Shown here piece by piece: positions 10,301 through 22,737 of a DNA stretch of 64,000 nt; the stretch's first letter is position 1; each line of letters opens with the position of its first letter. The translations under genes were made by a program, and so were the position numbers. The stretch is from Trifolium pratense (taxonomy: Eukaryota > Streptophyta > Magnoliopsida > Fabales > Fabaceae). Under the pieces are notes generated by a model. That model searched no databases and was not told where the DNA came from. It saw only the letters and a program-made list of their open reading frames with translations. Where the stretch lies: NCBI RefSeq assembly GCF_020283565.1, contig NC_060061.1, positions 47,281,362 through 47,345,361 of the forward strand. Direction: 5' to 3'.

Positions 10301-13244
10301 GAAAAGACCAATGCCTCAAGTGTTTCTATATGAATGAAAAATAAAAATGATTGATCAAGAATTTCAAACATACTAAACTCAACACAATCAGAAATCAGAG
10401 AAGCCCACAACATGTATAGGACGAGTTTCTCCAAAAGATGAAGGACAAAAATCATGAGAAATAAAAGGAGTGCATAAACCGTGTTGCATCCAGGTAGATT
10501 GCAATACATTTGGGGAAAACTGTAAATGAGACCTGTGCTGTGTAATAGTTTTATTTATTAACGTCAAAATTAATAATGAGGGACTAATATCATAATGTTT
10601 TGGTTAAATGCACGGATTAAATTAAATTAATAAAAAGAATTATAAACACCATAATCAAATTTTGCTAACTTAATACGGATCAAAAATATATAACTGTTAT
10701 TAATATATAATAGATGTTCATGAGTGTGCCTCTATTTTCAAAACCTTCAAGCGTTGTCACTACTTTACCTCCATGCACAAAAGAATTAAGAAACCGGATC
10801 AAAGAAGAAAAGTTATTGTTACCGGAGATGTTTATGTGTGCAAACCATGATAAAACAGAACTTACTTTCTGCGTGCCCCACCAGGGCGGCTAGGTTCAAG
10901 TTTTATGCGTTTGCCGGCAATGTCACTTCGATTCAATGCTTTAAGAGCTGCATCTGCTGCTCTAACATCATAAAATTCAATAAACTTATGGTGTCTCTTA
11001 TGTGGTGTTTCCCTGATCTGCAATTTTAATACAAAAAATAACGTTACTCTAAGCACTAGATAAAAATTAAGCGAGATTAAAGGAAATAAATACATTTCAG
11101 ATTAACAGATAAACTATATTACCTCCTTGACCTCACCATAAGCTCCAAATATTTGGCGAAGGTCGTCATTTGATACTGATGGATCTAAATTGAACACTAC
11201 GAGAGTTCCTTGATTTATATCTTTTTCCGAGGGGTTATCCTTTCAAAACAGAACAACAGAGATAAATAACACATAGGCAACGCCAATAATTATTAGTCAA
11301 ACATTAAGTAATTCTATAAAATCAAACCTTAGGAATTGAAAAATGAATATCAAGTTTTCTTCGTCTCAGGGGTTTGTTTTGTAAAGCACGCATTGCAGTG
11401 CGAGCAGCTCGAATGTCATAGTAAGATATCATCACGAAGCCCCTGTGCTTGCATGCAGTGTACAAAGTTCTGATATCCCCATATTGCTATAACACATGAA
11501 ATACATAATCAACAATAAGAATTGCAAAAACAAGATGCCAACTTATGGTTCATTGGATTTTATATATCTAGCTGTTATAGTTTCATTCTACACTTTTCAT
11601 CGGTGTTTTCAATCGCAGACTACTGAAAATAGCGTTTTGTTCAAATTTGTCTATGCTACAACACTATAGCACAAAATATTCTCTATTTGACGACACTTTG
11701 TAGTAAATAATAGCGTATCGCAGACCAAGTGATTTGTTCAAAATTCTGCTACTCTAGAGTACTATATCGCCACAATGGCTGCTATTTGACAACCCTTCAT
11801 ATTAAATAGCGTATTGCGGAACAATATCAACTAGTTCAAATTCTGCTACCCTATAGTGCTATCACGCCACTATTCGACAACACTACTTCTCATGTATTTA
11901 TTAGTTCCATTCCATCTTTATCAGTGATAATAAATGCGCCAGAAAATTATCTTAAATCTTTTTCTTCTTTTTTCTGAATATAGGCTTGTAAAGAGTAGAA
12001 TCCCACAGGTCCTAACCAGAAATTGCAATTAAAAATGTATCTCGGACGAGACATTTAAACTAATAATCAGTTGAGATATATAATATTGAAAACAATATTC
12101 CATACAAAAATGAAATCCAGAGCATCATCCATAGTTTAATCATTCCAAAATGTAAATATTCAGATGAGTACAAAGAAATTCACTTTTAATTTGGTAGTCT
12201 CCTAACCCCATGATTACCAAAAACAGATGTGTTCAAAGATGCAATTAGCCCTATTGAAGGATTAGTTACTTGTACAATCTCAAACTTCGATTTGAAAGCA
12301 AAAGAAACCAAAGCATGTTCCCCAAAAACATTAAATATTGTGTCCAAATATAAATATACTACGTATTGAAGTATTAGGTAAGTGTGTAATACCTCAAATA
12401 GAGTTCTTAATTCCGAGTCCTCGACATTACTGTTGATGTTTCGAACAAACAATGTCCTAGATGGATGCTCACCATACGGATGCTCCCCAGCCACTGTTGC
12501 CACGCCATTTGGGATTGCATAAGGTCCAATACCATTTGAAGCAATCCCATCGGATATGCTCATCTTTGAAATACCAAAACTAAGACTCTCTTGGGGTTCA
12601 AAATCCATTTCAAATCCCCCTCCATTAACAAACAGATCATTTTCATCCAAATCCTCGAGTTGATTTGGTAACCTACTAAGGTCAAAATCATCCATTATCC
12701 CAGCTAAAAGCTCGTCTTCATCATCAGGAAGCATGTTTCCAATGGCGCTGGTTTCAAAATCATCGTCAAAAGGATCATGTCCTTCGTCCTCTTTGTGAAC
12801 TTTTCCTAATGTTAGCAAGTTATCATCCACCGGTTGACCATATTGTTCAGAATCTTGTTCAGAATCAGTCAAATTTACTGCACATCAGCAAAAAAGGAAA
12901 AAAAGAAGTTGCAATAATCAATTTTACTGAATCCAAACCGTTCTAAAAGAGAAGAATATCTAAAAAGCTTACACTTTTCATGTGGAAGAACAGGCAGCGA
13001 AGTAGAAAACAAGCTAACATCATTTGAATCATGAAATACATCAGTTGTGTGTGGTATTCTCCATGCGCCACTTCCCACTTTATTCGGAATATTAAGCGAA
13101 GAAATCCCAGATAGCCCTACAAAAACAATATCAATTAAAAACAAATCTCTATTAAATCATTTCATTTCAACGTATAAACTAAGAAGACGAAGAAGAACCT
13201 GCAGCACCATGAACTGGCAAAGAATCCCCAGAATGTTTGTCCAT
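7363..13244 (-). CDS. MEI2-like RNA-binding protein (AML type, three RRMs)
   Basis: Twelve coding exons close into one frame of 861 residues: 13244-13199, 13116-12973, 12877-12393, 11486-11328, 11239-11123, 11017-10866, 10161-10070, 9972-9033, 8942-8858, 8764-8696, 8454-8275 and 7479-7363 (stop TAA). The protein starts MDKHSGDSLPVHGAA. An acidic region (DDEDELLAGIMDDFD) follows. RRM1 is at about 203-278 (SRTLFVRNINSNVEDSELR), RRM2 at about 290-365 (GTLVVFNLDPSVSNDDLRQ), and the family-defining C-terminal RRM3 at about 700-815 ([37 protein letters not shown]). Plant MEI2-like proteins bind RNA and act in meiosis and meristem and leaf-initiation control, probably in nucleus and cytoplasm. The LPHEKLNL motif and short N-terminus suggest the AML2/AML5-like group, by recall only. 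Upstream of the start lies an acceptor-like TAG, consistent with an intron in the 5' UTR. Confidence 0.95.
11601..11885. mobile_element. hAT-type MITE in intron 3 of the MEI2-like gene
   Basis: The element starts CGGTGTTTTCAAT and ends with the rough inverse ATTCGACAACACTA. It is flanked by cttttcat (11593-11600) and cttctcat (11886-11893), an 8 bp target duplication with one change. The interior repeats a tatagcgctat/aatagcgtat-like motif. It lies wholly inside the intron 11487-12392. Confidence 0.6.
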
Positions 13245-14114
13245 TTTCGGTCACTTTTCTAGTAACGTTGCAAAATGAGAAAAAACAAGCGACAGATTCC
13301 TTAGTATATCAATTAATATAAGATATCATAAAACGATACGAATAACAATTAACAGTCAATAGAAAATTTGTTACAATGAAGTAAACATGCAAAACATTTT
13401 GGTATTCCAAATGCTACAATCATTCAATATTTTGCACACAATCATATATCATACTACACGAAAGCGAAAAATTACAAAACTTCAATAAAACAGGTATAAA
13501 ACATTTAGCAGACAAAACATTTCCCAACTGACACAACAACATATATAGTCAACTATGTTACAAACCTAACAACACATGCCTAAAAAATATGAAACACAAA
13601 TTGGACACAGATCTATCTATTCTAAGAAAAGCCATGCAAAATTTCAAATGATTATTTATTATTTTTTAAAATGAAAAACTGAAAACATAAAAAAAATAGT
13701 TGGTAGTAGGTATGCAACTATGCATTTCAGAACAAGGAAAAACAAAAACTTCATGGTTAATTCAAATTAAGATAAAATTAAAAAATGCTCAGAAAGATTA
13801 ATCAACTTAACTAATACCCAGAAAAAAATTCCAAAAATTAAATACAGTTACTACCTAAAAAATTTATACACATGGTCCCACCCCAACCAAAGAACATATT
13901 TTCTGGTAATTCATGAAAACTTAAGATTATGAAACCAAATAATGGACCCACTTGAAAATTAAACCGATCAAACACATAAAGACCAAATTTTTAAGCGGAA
14001 AAACAAAACTTTAGTCAACCCCAACACTTGAAAAACATAAATTCAATGAAAAAAAAAAAAAAAAAAAAAAAATCAAGAAAAAAAATAATAAAAAGAGGAA
14101 TCATGGAAGAGTAC

Positions 14115-14330
14115 CTTGTGAAACTGAAGAGAGGAGAGATGTTAGAGGAAAATCATGGAAGAAAGTTATTGAAGTAGTAGTTGTTGAAGAGTTTGAGTTG
14201 ATCACGGAAATTGAGAAGGTAAAGGAAAGGGAAGAAAAAGAGTTTCCGTAGAAGCAGAGAAATTTATTCCTTATACTCTTCTACTTCCTTCTCTGTCGCC
14301 GGAAAACCAGAGAACACAGAGTGAAAGAAA
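14115..14330 (-). other. probable 5' UTR exon of the MEI2-like gene
   Basis: On the minus strand this stretch is rich in CTT/TTC. It ends CACAAG followed by the donor GTACTC at 14114-14113, and would splice to the acceptor ACTAG just upstream of the ATG at 13244. That leaves a leader intron of about 0.85 kb, which includes a poly(A) run at 14048-14071. The 5' end is not defined. Confidence 0.5.
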
Positions 14331-15040
14331 TTTTCCCGGAAAATAATTAATTTAGAAGGAGAGAAAATGAAAATGAAAAAGAAAAGAAAAACAAAGGAAA
14401 ATGATTGGAGGGAAGGAAGACAAGCACATGATGGAAATTAATTAATATATTTATTTGTTATTTATATACTACAGTATTGTATATTGTTGGGAAAGTTATA
14501 TAATAAATAAATAATTTCGTCAAAAAAGAAATATAATAAATATATTTGAAGATTTTTTAAAAAAATGGTAAAAGATTAAGAATTTAATTTATATACATCA
14601 TCAGTATAAGTTATTTTACACATGCGTCTAATAATATACCAACAAATTATATATAATGTTTAAAAACATATGATATGTCACATTTATTAAATGATGTGAC
14701 AACACATCATTGAATTCATGTATAAAAAACTTTACATATAATACAAATTAAACTCAAAGATTAATATTATCAACTTAAATGACATTATTTGGTCAAAAAT
14801 AAAAATAAACTTAAATGATATTATCCCAATTGATTTGAACTATGTGTCCTCAGTTTTAATGATTTTATAAAAGATAAATATCGAACAGAGCGACACGAAA
14901 ATAGTACATGAATATTATTTATCATATTTATTGTCAAAAATTACTTGCACGGTTAATACAAAAGATTTTGTATTATTAATCAATTGTAATAGTCATTTTT
15001 TATAAAATATTTGGTATAACTATTTATAAAGTTATAAATG
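14331..15040. other. AT-rich intergenic stretch
   Basis: Upstream of the MEI2-like gene. I see no open frame of interest and no element with clear ends. Confidence 0.4.
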
Positions 15041-15051
15041 TATAGTTCATT

Positions 15052-15178
15052 CTATTTTAGTTCAATTGGTAGAGATATCGCATTATATGTGCAGGAGTCC
15101 GAGTTCGATCCCAAGACATTCCACTTATTCACTTTTAAGCTAGATTTTCTAGCCACTAAACTACATGACTAAAAAAAA
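15052..15178 (+). mobile_element. tRNA-derived SINE
   Basis: An A-box-like motif (tcaattggtagag) and a B-box-like motif (gagttcgatccc) are followed by a terminal A run. The flanks tatagttcatt (15041-15051) and tatatttcatt (15179-15189) are a likely target duplication with one change. No clover-leaf tRNA can be drawn. Confidence 0.65.
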
Positions 15179-15441
15179 TATATTTCATTGACCACCAAAA
15201 TATTATAATATGTAGAGATCGAAGTTTAAATTTCAAAATATGCACTTTTTTTATAAGCAAAATATGCACTTATTTACATTAATAGGAAAAATATATTTGC
15301 AAAAAAAAAAATTTACTTTTTGAAAAAAAAAAGAAGAAGAAGAGTTAAACATACTTTTTTTTTATGAAAAATCATTTATTTAAAAACTAAAGATATTTAA
15401 ATAAGAATTTATTGATATGCATCATGATTTATAATAAGTAG

Positions 15442-15555
15442 TACTCCTTCCGTCCCAAAATATAAGTAAAAGTGGATGTATTTGGTCTAAATCTTTAACC
15501 AAATACATTAAGTTTTTTGACCAACTTTTGTTTATATTTTAGAACGGATGGAGTA
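15442..15555. mobile_element. Stowaway MITE
   Basis: The ends are inverted repeats (CTCCTTCCGTCCCAAAATAT and its near complement ending CGGATGGAG) flanked by TA. The tandem copy at about 16150 reads agtagTAttaattaac with a single TA, which shows the pre-insertion site. Confidence 0.9.
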
Positions 15556-15577
15556 TTAATTAACAAGTCTTACAAGA

Positions 15578-15730
15578 GGGTGGGAATGATAGCTTAATTG
15601 GTTAAACTAGTTGAGCTAAGGGTGAAGGAGCAGGAGGTCCAGGATTCAAGTCCTGACAAGAAAAAAAAAACTAACATCGTAATACTATCAACTAATATTG
15701 TTTATTAAAAATAAAAAAAATGAAAAACAA
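15578..15730 (+). mobile_element. tRNA-derived SINE
   Basis: A-box-like gcttaattggttaaac and B-box-like ggattcaagtcct are followed by A-rich sequence. It is flanked by a perfect 13 bp duplication, aagtcttacaaga, at 15565-15577 and 15731-15743. Confidence 0.8.
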
Positions 15731-16682
15731 AAGTCTTACAAGAAAGTTTTATAATACAGATATTCTAAAATATTTTTAAGAGTGGCCTTTTGCCCTCTAT
15801 GTAATCCAAAAATTAATATTTTTAAGAGTATTTAATATAATAATTTTTTTTGACAAATTATATAATAATATTTTTACTCATAAAAAGATGATATAACAAT
15901 ATTGTTCAATGTTTTTATCAAATAAATAATAATAATAATAATAAATTGTTCAATGTATAAATAATTAATAATATTATTTATCAAAAACATGCACTTATGT
16001 ACATTAATAGGAGAAATATATTTACAGAAAACAATTAAATTTACTTTTTGACGAAAAAAAGGGTTAAGCTTAATTTTTTTTATGAAAAATCATTCAATAA
16101 AACTATTTAAATAAGAATTTATTGATATGCATCATGATTTATAATAAGTAGTATTAATTAACAAGAATTCAATCACGTTTTATAATACAGATATTCTAAT
16201 ATATTTTTAAGAGTGGGCTTTTGCCCTATATGTAATCCAAAAAAATGTATTTTTAAGAGTATATAATATAATAATTTTTTTTTTACAAGTATAAAATAAT
16301 GTTACCTAAAGAAAAAGTATATAATAATGTTTTTACTCATAAAAAGATCATATAATAATATTGTTCAATGTTTTATAAAAAAAATAATAAATTGTTCAAT
16401 GTATAAATAAATAATAATATATAAAAAATACTATTATTTAAATAATATTGTTTTCTTCTATTCACCCAATTATGCTATATTTGAATTGTATTTGGAGTCC
16501 GTTGACACGAGTGCTTCATATTCAACACTCGTCGAGTTCTCAAGCTAAAATATAAAATACTCCATTTTATTATCCCAACACTAATTATTTTTATATATAT
16601 AAAATGAAATAAAAGTTCATGCCTGTGCTTCCAAGACACTTGCTAAACATACCAAAATTTTAAGATAAATTTCTTTATTCTT

Positions 16683-16808
16683 TATTTTTTGTCAATTAAT
16701 CTAATGGTCACCTTAAAGGTGAATAAGTTGAGTGTTCTGGTTCGAACTCCGGTTCCTTCATATATAGTATGATATTCATTACTACTAAGCTAAACTCATG
16801 AGAAAAAG
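16683..16808 (+). mobile_element. tRNA-derived SINE (family also at 45.4 kb)
   Basis: An A-box-like taatctaatggtc and B-box ggttcgaactccgg precede a gatattcatt..ctaagct tail with A-rich end. A 13 bp duplication tttctttattctt flanks it at 16670-16682 and 16809-16821. Confidence 0.75.
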
Positions 16809-16821
16809 TTTCTTTATTCTT

Positions 16822-17475
16822 ATTAATATGTTTAATCGGAGACACTGTTTATATTTTTCTAAAATAAAAAATAACAACAATGAATTAGTCTAGGTAATAG
16901 GAGTTTTTGACCTTAAATAGATGAAGGATATTTAATTTCTAACCCTTACTCATGAATAGATGGTAGATATTTGATTTCAAACACTACATATCATTTAGTA
17001 AAAAAATAAAAAGAAACTTACATATATTTGGTTGATAATAAAAAAAAAAAGATAAATGGTTATTTATCCTCGTAAAGTTAGCAAAATTTTATTTACCCAG
17101 ATGCGTGATTTTTTTTTTCTATTTACTCTCATGCAACACGAAGATTCTCTCATTTTATTACTTCTTGGGTGGACAACTAGACACCTAATATACATTTTCG
17201 ATGATCTGACATGCACACATGAATATAAATTTAATTTATATTTATTTCTAATTCCACGTGAGCTAACAATAATAGCAGAGCTAACAATATAAATTTAATT
17301 TATATTTAATATAAATTTAGTTTGTTTTGCACTCTCATTCTCATAATAACATAATGGGATCAGTTTAGAATTAAATCCACTTCCTTTCCAGGTAATTATC
17401 CAGAGATCTTGCAGCAGATGAGCATGGACAGCAAAATGGAAAAGCATCCGTCTCCACATTCTTCTGGTGTGGGGA
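16822..17475. other. AT-rich intergenic stretch
   Basis: No coding signal. The open frame at 17056-17292 has no domain features and its composition is like its surroundings. Confidence 0.4.
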
Positions 17476-17720
17476 GTGAAAAAAGGATCAGCCGATGTTT
17501 TCTTCTACTGCGAATGTAATAGCAGAGCAACCATTACATTTTTGTAGAAGAAAGCACCGGCTGATTCTCTTTTTCATTCACACCGCTACAAGAACGTGAT
17601 GGTTGCTCTTCTTTTACATTCACCGCAGAAGAACGCACTGGCTGATCCTCTTTTTCATTCACAGTACGCTACAAGAACGTTATGGTTGCTCTTCTTTTTA
17701 ATTCAACGCAGAAGAAAGCA
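17476..17720. repeat. 83-bp tandem repeat with one inverted unit
   Basis: Units beginning atggttgctcttctttt lie at 17599 and 17682 (83 bp apart), with a partial unit before them (17530-17598). The block 17476-17534 is the inverse complement of 17599-17662, so transcripts could fold into a hairpin of about 60 bp arms. Short matches to the unit occur at 5417-5490. Confidence 0.7.
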
Positions 17721-18630
17721 CCAGGACAGCAAAAACAGGCGCGGAATACGCACAAACCTGGTGGAAAAACAGCAGCCCACATCGAACAATAAGGACCATG
17801 ACGAGGCAACACCATAACCAGGTGCGGAATACACACAAACCGGATAGTGCATCCACAATATGCAATAAACATACCAAAAGCATGCCAAATCCTATTAACC
17901 AATTTTCTTCAATGAAACATTTAGAATTACATGATGCACTTAAGCCAGAATAAACAGAACAAAATGGTACCCAATATTGCAAGATTGTAAGCAACGTCAT
18001 TCATAGGGTTGACACCGACTATTTGGAGGCCCGGCGTTAAAAATGGAACCCTTAATAAAAAAACGCAAACAATTCAAAAAGAATAATCCTCATTTATATT
18101 GTAAATAACATCAATAATATAAAAATAGCCGTCCTTGTAGAAATTGTCGATCAAGCCTCCCTTCTAGCAATTTTTAAAGCAAACTTGTCGATCAAGTCTC
18201 CCTTCTAGCTACTTAAAAAAGCCTCCCTTCTAACAAGTTTTAAAACAAATTTGTCAATCAAGTGTTTATATTGTATATTTTTCAAGTAATCATTCTCAAT
18301 TGAAATCAATACTAAGCCATTAACTCTTTTTTATTGTAACACAGACCACAAATAAAACTTCAAATTGAGGCCTACTACATTTTTTTTTTTAAAACAACCT
18401 ATTTTTCAACCATTTGTTTTTAAGCCCCCAAAAAATGATGAAGGCTTCTTTGCACTTGTTGCAGGCCGGCCTTGGTCATTCACAATATTGCAAGATTAAA
18501 ATCATACATATGCAAAACAAACATTCGGCATTTCAGGTATATGTAATCGTTAGAATGTGTACTTACCTCGGAAAGCTTTCTACTTATGTGATTCTTCATT
18601 GAAATTGTGAATTCTTGAATCCCTGATTAC
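17721..18630. other. repetitive non-coding stretch
   Basis: Contains a short direct repeat (ggcgcggaatacgcacaaac near 17750 and ggtgcggaatacacacaaac near 17821) and repeated ctcccttctag motifs at 18150-18235. The overlapping cysteine-rich frames here are artefacts of this repeat. Confidence 0.45.
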
Positions 18631-18935
18631 ATGCTAAGAAGGTTTGGATTTTGTGAGAAATGGAGAGAGTGTGGATGCGCTTGTGTTTGTGCAGGAAGTA
18701 GGTCGGTACTTGTGAATGGTAGCCCAACGAAAGAAATCAATATCCCAAAGGGATTTAAACAAGGAGATCCACTAGCTCCCTTCCTTTTCTTGGTGGCAGA
18801 AGGGTTTAGCGGGATCATGAGGAAAGCGGTAGAAGTGAATTGTTTCAAAGGATTTATTGTGGGCCAACAGGGTGTGGTTATTTCTCATCTTCAATATGCA
18901 GATGATACTCATTTGCTAATTGTTGTGAATTCGAA
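18631..18935 (+). pseudogene. LINE reverse-transcriptase fragment
   Basis: The frame encodes about 100 residues of an L1-type plant LINE reverse transcriptase: LVNGSPTKEI, GFKQGDPLAPFLFLVAEGFS and the catalytic YADDT core (HLQYADDT). The upstream endonuclease and early RT domains and everything after YADDT are missing, so it is a short dead fragment. The last residues in the frame (VVNSNRKLHQ) no longer resemble LINEs. Confidence 0.85.
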
Positions 18936-19565
18936 CCGAAAACTACACCAATAATAAACTCAAGTGTGTGGACTCAAGTGTGTGGAGCAAAGCGATTAAG
19001 CAACCAAAACTAACTTATGGAATAAACAATAAACACAAAGTGAAATAAAAGCGATAAAGACACGAATATTTACTTATCCAGTTCGGTCCAATAATGACAT
19101 AGTTTGGGGGAGAGAGCAGCTCTCCGTTCCACTATCAAACTTGTTCTTTTTTATTACAAAAAGATCCAATACAAGAGTTGCAAGAATTTAGAGTTTTCCT
19201 AAATTCTACAATTTTCCCGAATCTCTCACCGTGACCAAGAGATTCAATGATAATGATTACAAGATGGAAATAAAGTGATTAGAATCCCAATATATACCCT
19301 AGAAACAACCTTCTTAGTATCTAGCCTCAAAGTTGATGAAAAATCCTTGAAATCTGCACTTTCTCTCTCCTGTGACGGCTGAACAATAAACATAACAGCA
19401 ATATATACTGCTACCTGCACATGGGGCGCAGGAACTGACGCATGATGCGCAGAGGCCAGTAGCCTGCCCCCATGTTGCGCCTGATGCGCAAGAAACAGGG
19501 TATGGAGCGCAAATTCCAGCAGCCAACACAGTTTTGATCATTATTTTACAAGGCAACTCTCAACA
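18936..19565. other. retroelement-like non-coding repeat
   Basis: The stretch includes ttatccagttcggtcc..tttgggggagag and a block with repeated gatgcgca/ttgcgc words (19420-19510). These resemble non-coding parts of plant retroelements, by recall only. No protease, integrase or RT frame and no paired LTRs are visible. Confidence 0.35.
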
Positions 19566-20110
19566 CTAATTAAATGTTGTACACCCATTTGGTAATTTAC
19601 ACCCACATAATCATAAATATGTGCAACCAATAAACAACCTATTTAAACAGTTTTTTCCAATTTGCATAGTTTCTATTTCAAGAAACTTGTTTCATCATTT
19701 TTTTAAATAAACTGGAGCATGAAAAATTCATCGTTTTTTTAGGTAAAAATTCATCGTTTTTGGTTTTAAGGTGAGTAGAGGCAAGAAGCATGTATAAAAA
19801 AAATTAAACTGAGCATGAAAAATAAAATAAAGTGTAGTTCACGTGAATCCAAATAACATAGGCTTACATAATTATTTTTTTACGCAAGCAAGCCTAACAT
19901 AAAATTAGAAAATAATTTTTTGTTAAAAATAAATAAAATTGGATTGTATATATTTTCTCAAGTTGTCTTTTTTTTTTTTTATATATCTCCTGGATTGTCT
20001 TGTGTTTGTTATGGTTGTATATATTTATAATTGTTTGGGTGTAAATTAGCAAATGGGTGCACATCATTTAATAAATTTTACCTAACTAACCCCAAATTTC
20101 CTAGTGTTAA
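19566..20110. mobile_element. foldback-type element with gtgtaaatt ends
   Basis: The left segment taattaaatgttgtacaccc..atttacaccc (from 19566) is the near inverse complement of gggtgtaaatt..gggtgcacatcattta near 20036-20085. The interior is AT-rich and non-coding. Related words (gctaatgcacaccc) recur at 39.1 kb. Exact ends and target duplication were not resolved. Confidence 0.5.
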
Positions 20111-20896
20111 ATAAGTAAATATCAAGGGTTTTTTTTTGTCCTATTAGAAAATGTGCACATTGTTAATTTACACCTTAATGTTTTTAGTTTGTTGTAAATT
20201 AGCAACCTCATATATATATAGGGAAGAGATCAAATTACACCGGTGTAACATTTGAGTAAGGTTACACCGCTCAATAACGCTTTAGCGAATACAAATTTTA
20301 CAAAATTCACCGTTGAATTGAAAGCTTATATCGTATAGATCATCTATGTTGAATTGTATAAAAATCTAAAATCGTTTAATATATTTTTGAGATAGATCAA
20401 GATTAACGGTATTCAATAAAAACATATAAATAAATTCAATATTTAATAAAATAAAATTGACTAGCTTTCTTTATTGATTCAATTGACTAGTTTTGTTTTA
20501 CTCAATTGAAATATTAAATAAATTCAATATTAAATTGGCTAGCTTTTCTTTTATTGACTCAATTGACTAGATTTTGTTTTTTTATACTCAATTGACTAGC
20601 TTTCTTAACCAACATTAAATTTATTTATTTTAATTACGAAAAAAAAACAACAAAATTAGATATTTTTATTTATCTTTAACTTCAAATAAAGTATATATAA
20701 TAAAAAATAATTACACTCGTCTACTCTTATCTATTCGATGTTTGAATTATATTTTTTATATCTTATGTTCAAATTGCATTCCTTATTTAATTTGGTCAAT
20801 TTTAGTATATTTCAATTTTTATTTATATTTTTTCTAATTTATGAATTGACTATATGACATTAAATTCCATTATTCACAAACACTCACATTTTATGT
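20111..20896. other. repeat-bearing 5' flank of the first Di19-like gene
   Basis: Begins with a TA run and gggaagagatcaaattacac, a lead-in similar in style to 27251-27300, including a ttacaccggtgtaa palindrome (20236-20249). Repeats of the word ttgactagcttt occur at 20458-20600. No gene seen. Confidence 0.45.
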
Positions 20897-20904
20897 TATA
20901 TAAG
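20897..20904 (+). promoter_or_regulatory. TATA box candidate, first Di19-like gene
   Basis: TATATAAG lies 79 bp before the ATG at 20983, a normal plant core-promoter spacing with a leader of about 50 nt. Confidence 0.5.
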
Positions 20905-20982
20905 TAGCTAATTGTCTGCCTCGGAACCCATGAAACAATTTTTTTTCTTCAGTTTTTTAGGTTGAGTATATAATCTGAGACA

Positions 20983-22203
20983 ATGACTATTCCATCAAAC
21001 AATGTCGACTCTTCTTCTTCAGCAACACCTACTGAGGTGTCTGGTGCTTTATCCACCTTTGACAATCTGACTCCACTCGAGCTTATACTTTCTTATTTCG
21101 AAGAAGGCATAAGCTCTGGTGCGAATGAAGAGATAGGAATCATAAATCGGGACCTAAGGAAATATCTGATTCGAAATGAGGATGATGATGATAGTAATAG
21201 TTCCGCCGATGAAACAGGTTTTTTTATTTGATTTTAATAATTATTTTTTGTGTTTGAACAAAAGTGGTTCTTTTGCTTAAGTAACAATGGCATAACAAAA
21301 TGAACATAAATAGGTTTTGTCTGACCTATTGATTTTATTGTATTTAGATTAGATGCATTTTACTTAATAGGTTTGATCATATATCAAGTCCTTAATTTAG
21401 CTCAGAATTTCTTAAGTATCATTGTATATTTGAATTGTCATTAAGACCTTTAAATCTAACCCTTTTCAATTTTTTTGCAAAATCAAAATTTTTCCCCTAA
21501 TTTTGGAGAATTTAGATCATTTCAAGCACACAAATAAGGGACTTAATCTCACATTTGTTTCCCTTTCTTGTTGGTATTATCTAACCTAGTGCATCTAAAA
21601 TAGTGTAAGACATACAATCAATTTTATTTATTTATTTTGAGAGGTAGTACTTTGAATGTCATGCAAATGGAATTCTTGTGTAATAAATAACTTGTTGATG
21701 TTGATCCATTTTAAACTTAACAGAAGGTACTACAATTTTCAATTCACTTATCTTGAGTGATGATTTATGGAACCCGCGGAATGTTGATTGGACATTGCAT
21801 GACAACAATCATGTTTCCAGGGGAAACACCAAACATGAACCAAGCTCTGATTCTCTTATGCCACCATCTCAGGAAAATGTGTATGTTCCAAGCTCAAGTG
21901 ATGTTTCCTCCGATGATGATACCATAAGCAATGCCTCACACATTGCTTTTGCAAAAGATATTTCCATAGCAAAAAGGTAATAATCCTTTAAAGTTGCACT
22001 AACCTACTATGATGATAGTTATATATATGAATGTACAATGTTACACATATCCAATGATTAAATTTTGGTGAAGGTTTTATGCCGACAGCTCTGGGGTGGC
22101 GGATGCACCAGATACCGTCGTCAATGAAGAGGATGTTCGAGAGAGAAGTAATAAGGCTACTTTTGCTCAAGAGTTGTTTATGTCAACTTTATTCTCAGAG
22201 TAA
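20983..22203 (+). CDS. Di19-like protein lacking the zinc finger
   Basis: Three exons, 20983-21217, 21724-21976 and 22089-22203, close into a frame of 200 residues. Exon 1 encodes a Ser-rich start and FDNLTPLELILSYFEEG. Exon 2 encodes an acidic stretch ending DDDTISNASHIAFAKDISIAKR. Exon 3 ends ERSNKATFAQELFMSTLFSE, like the C-terminal (F/A)xQxLLxST motif of DROUGHT-INDUCED 19 proteins. The gene is a tandem paralog of 22985-25308 and shares intron sequence with it, but the two exons that carry the Cys/His fingers there have no counterpart here. Di19 proteins are nuclear stress-response factors; without the finger this one may be a truncated partner or non-functional. The family assignment rests on the C-terminal motif and on the paralog's finger. 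Confidence 0.7.
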
Positions 22204-22737
22204 TTAATAGAACAAATAATTGTGCCTTGTAAGGAACTATTTAATTGTATTTTCAATAGCTTTGGTGCTTGTTGATGCTTGTAAAAATTGCAGGCATTGG
22301 ATTTTATTATGGTGCATGAGTTTTTTTATTAAAAGATTATAACAAAACTTTAGCATATTGGATGCTACCAAATTGGATGGTTGGCTTTTTTTATTGTCAT
22401 GTGGTTATTGAACAATTTAGTGACATTTATAAATAACTTTGTGTTTTACATTTCTTTATTCTCACTGTGTCATGATACACATATTTTGATGATAATAAAA
22501 TTTATGATGGTATAATCAACTTTTTTCATCAGAAGATCAATTCATTCACCCAACGTACGCCTTGGATATGGACTTCAGGGGGTTCCAATCTGCTTCAATT
22601 CAATCACTTTGCTTTTTATCAAAGCATCTCACTTTTACTCTAATACTTGCTTCTTCTCCCTCTTGCTACCACATTTTCTATCAACCGTCTTATTTTCATT
22701 CCCTTTAAGCTTGAATCATGGTTTCTCTTCTCCCTGT

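Larger units (their letters stand above)
15262..16445. repeat. tandem duplication with unequal insertions
   Basis: Unit 1 (15262-15988) and unit 2 (15989 to about 16445) share the same order of landmarks: atgcacttatttacattaat, tttatgaaaaatcatt, gatatgcatcatgatttata, ttttataatacagatattct, cttttgccct and a closing attgttcaatgtataaat. Unit 1 is longer because it contains a Stowaway MITE and a SINE. Unit 2 is uninterrupted at both sites. Confidence 0.85.

Noticed and set aside
17669..18000. Overlapping cysteine-rich frames, possible small secreted peptides
   Set aside because: They arise from the tandem repeat and a short direct repeat; no signal-peptide plus Cys pattern holds up.
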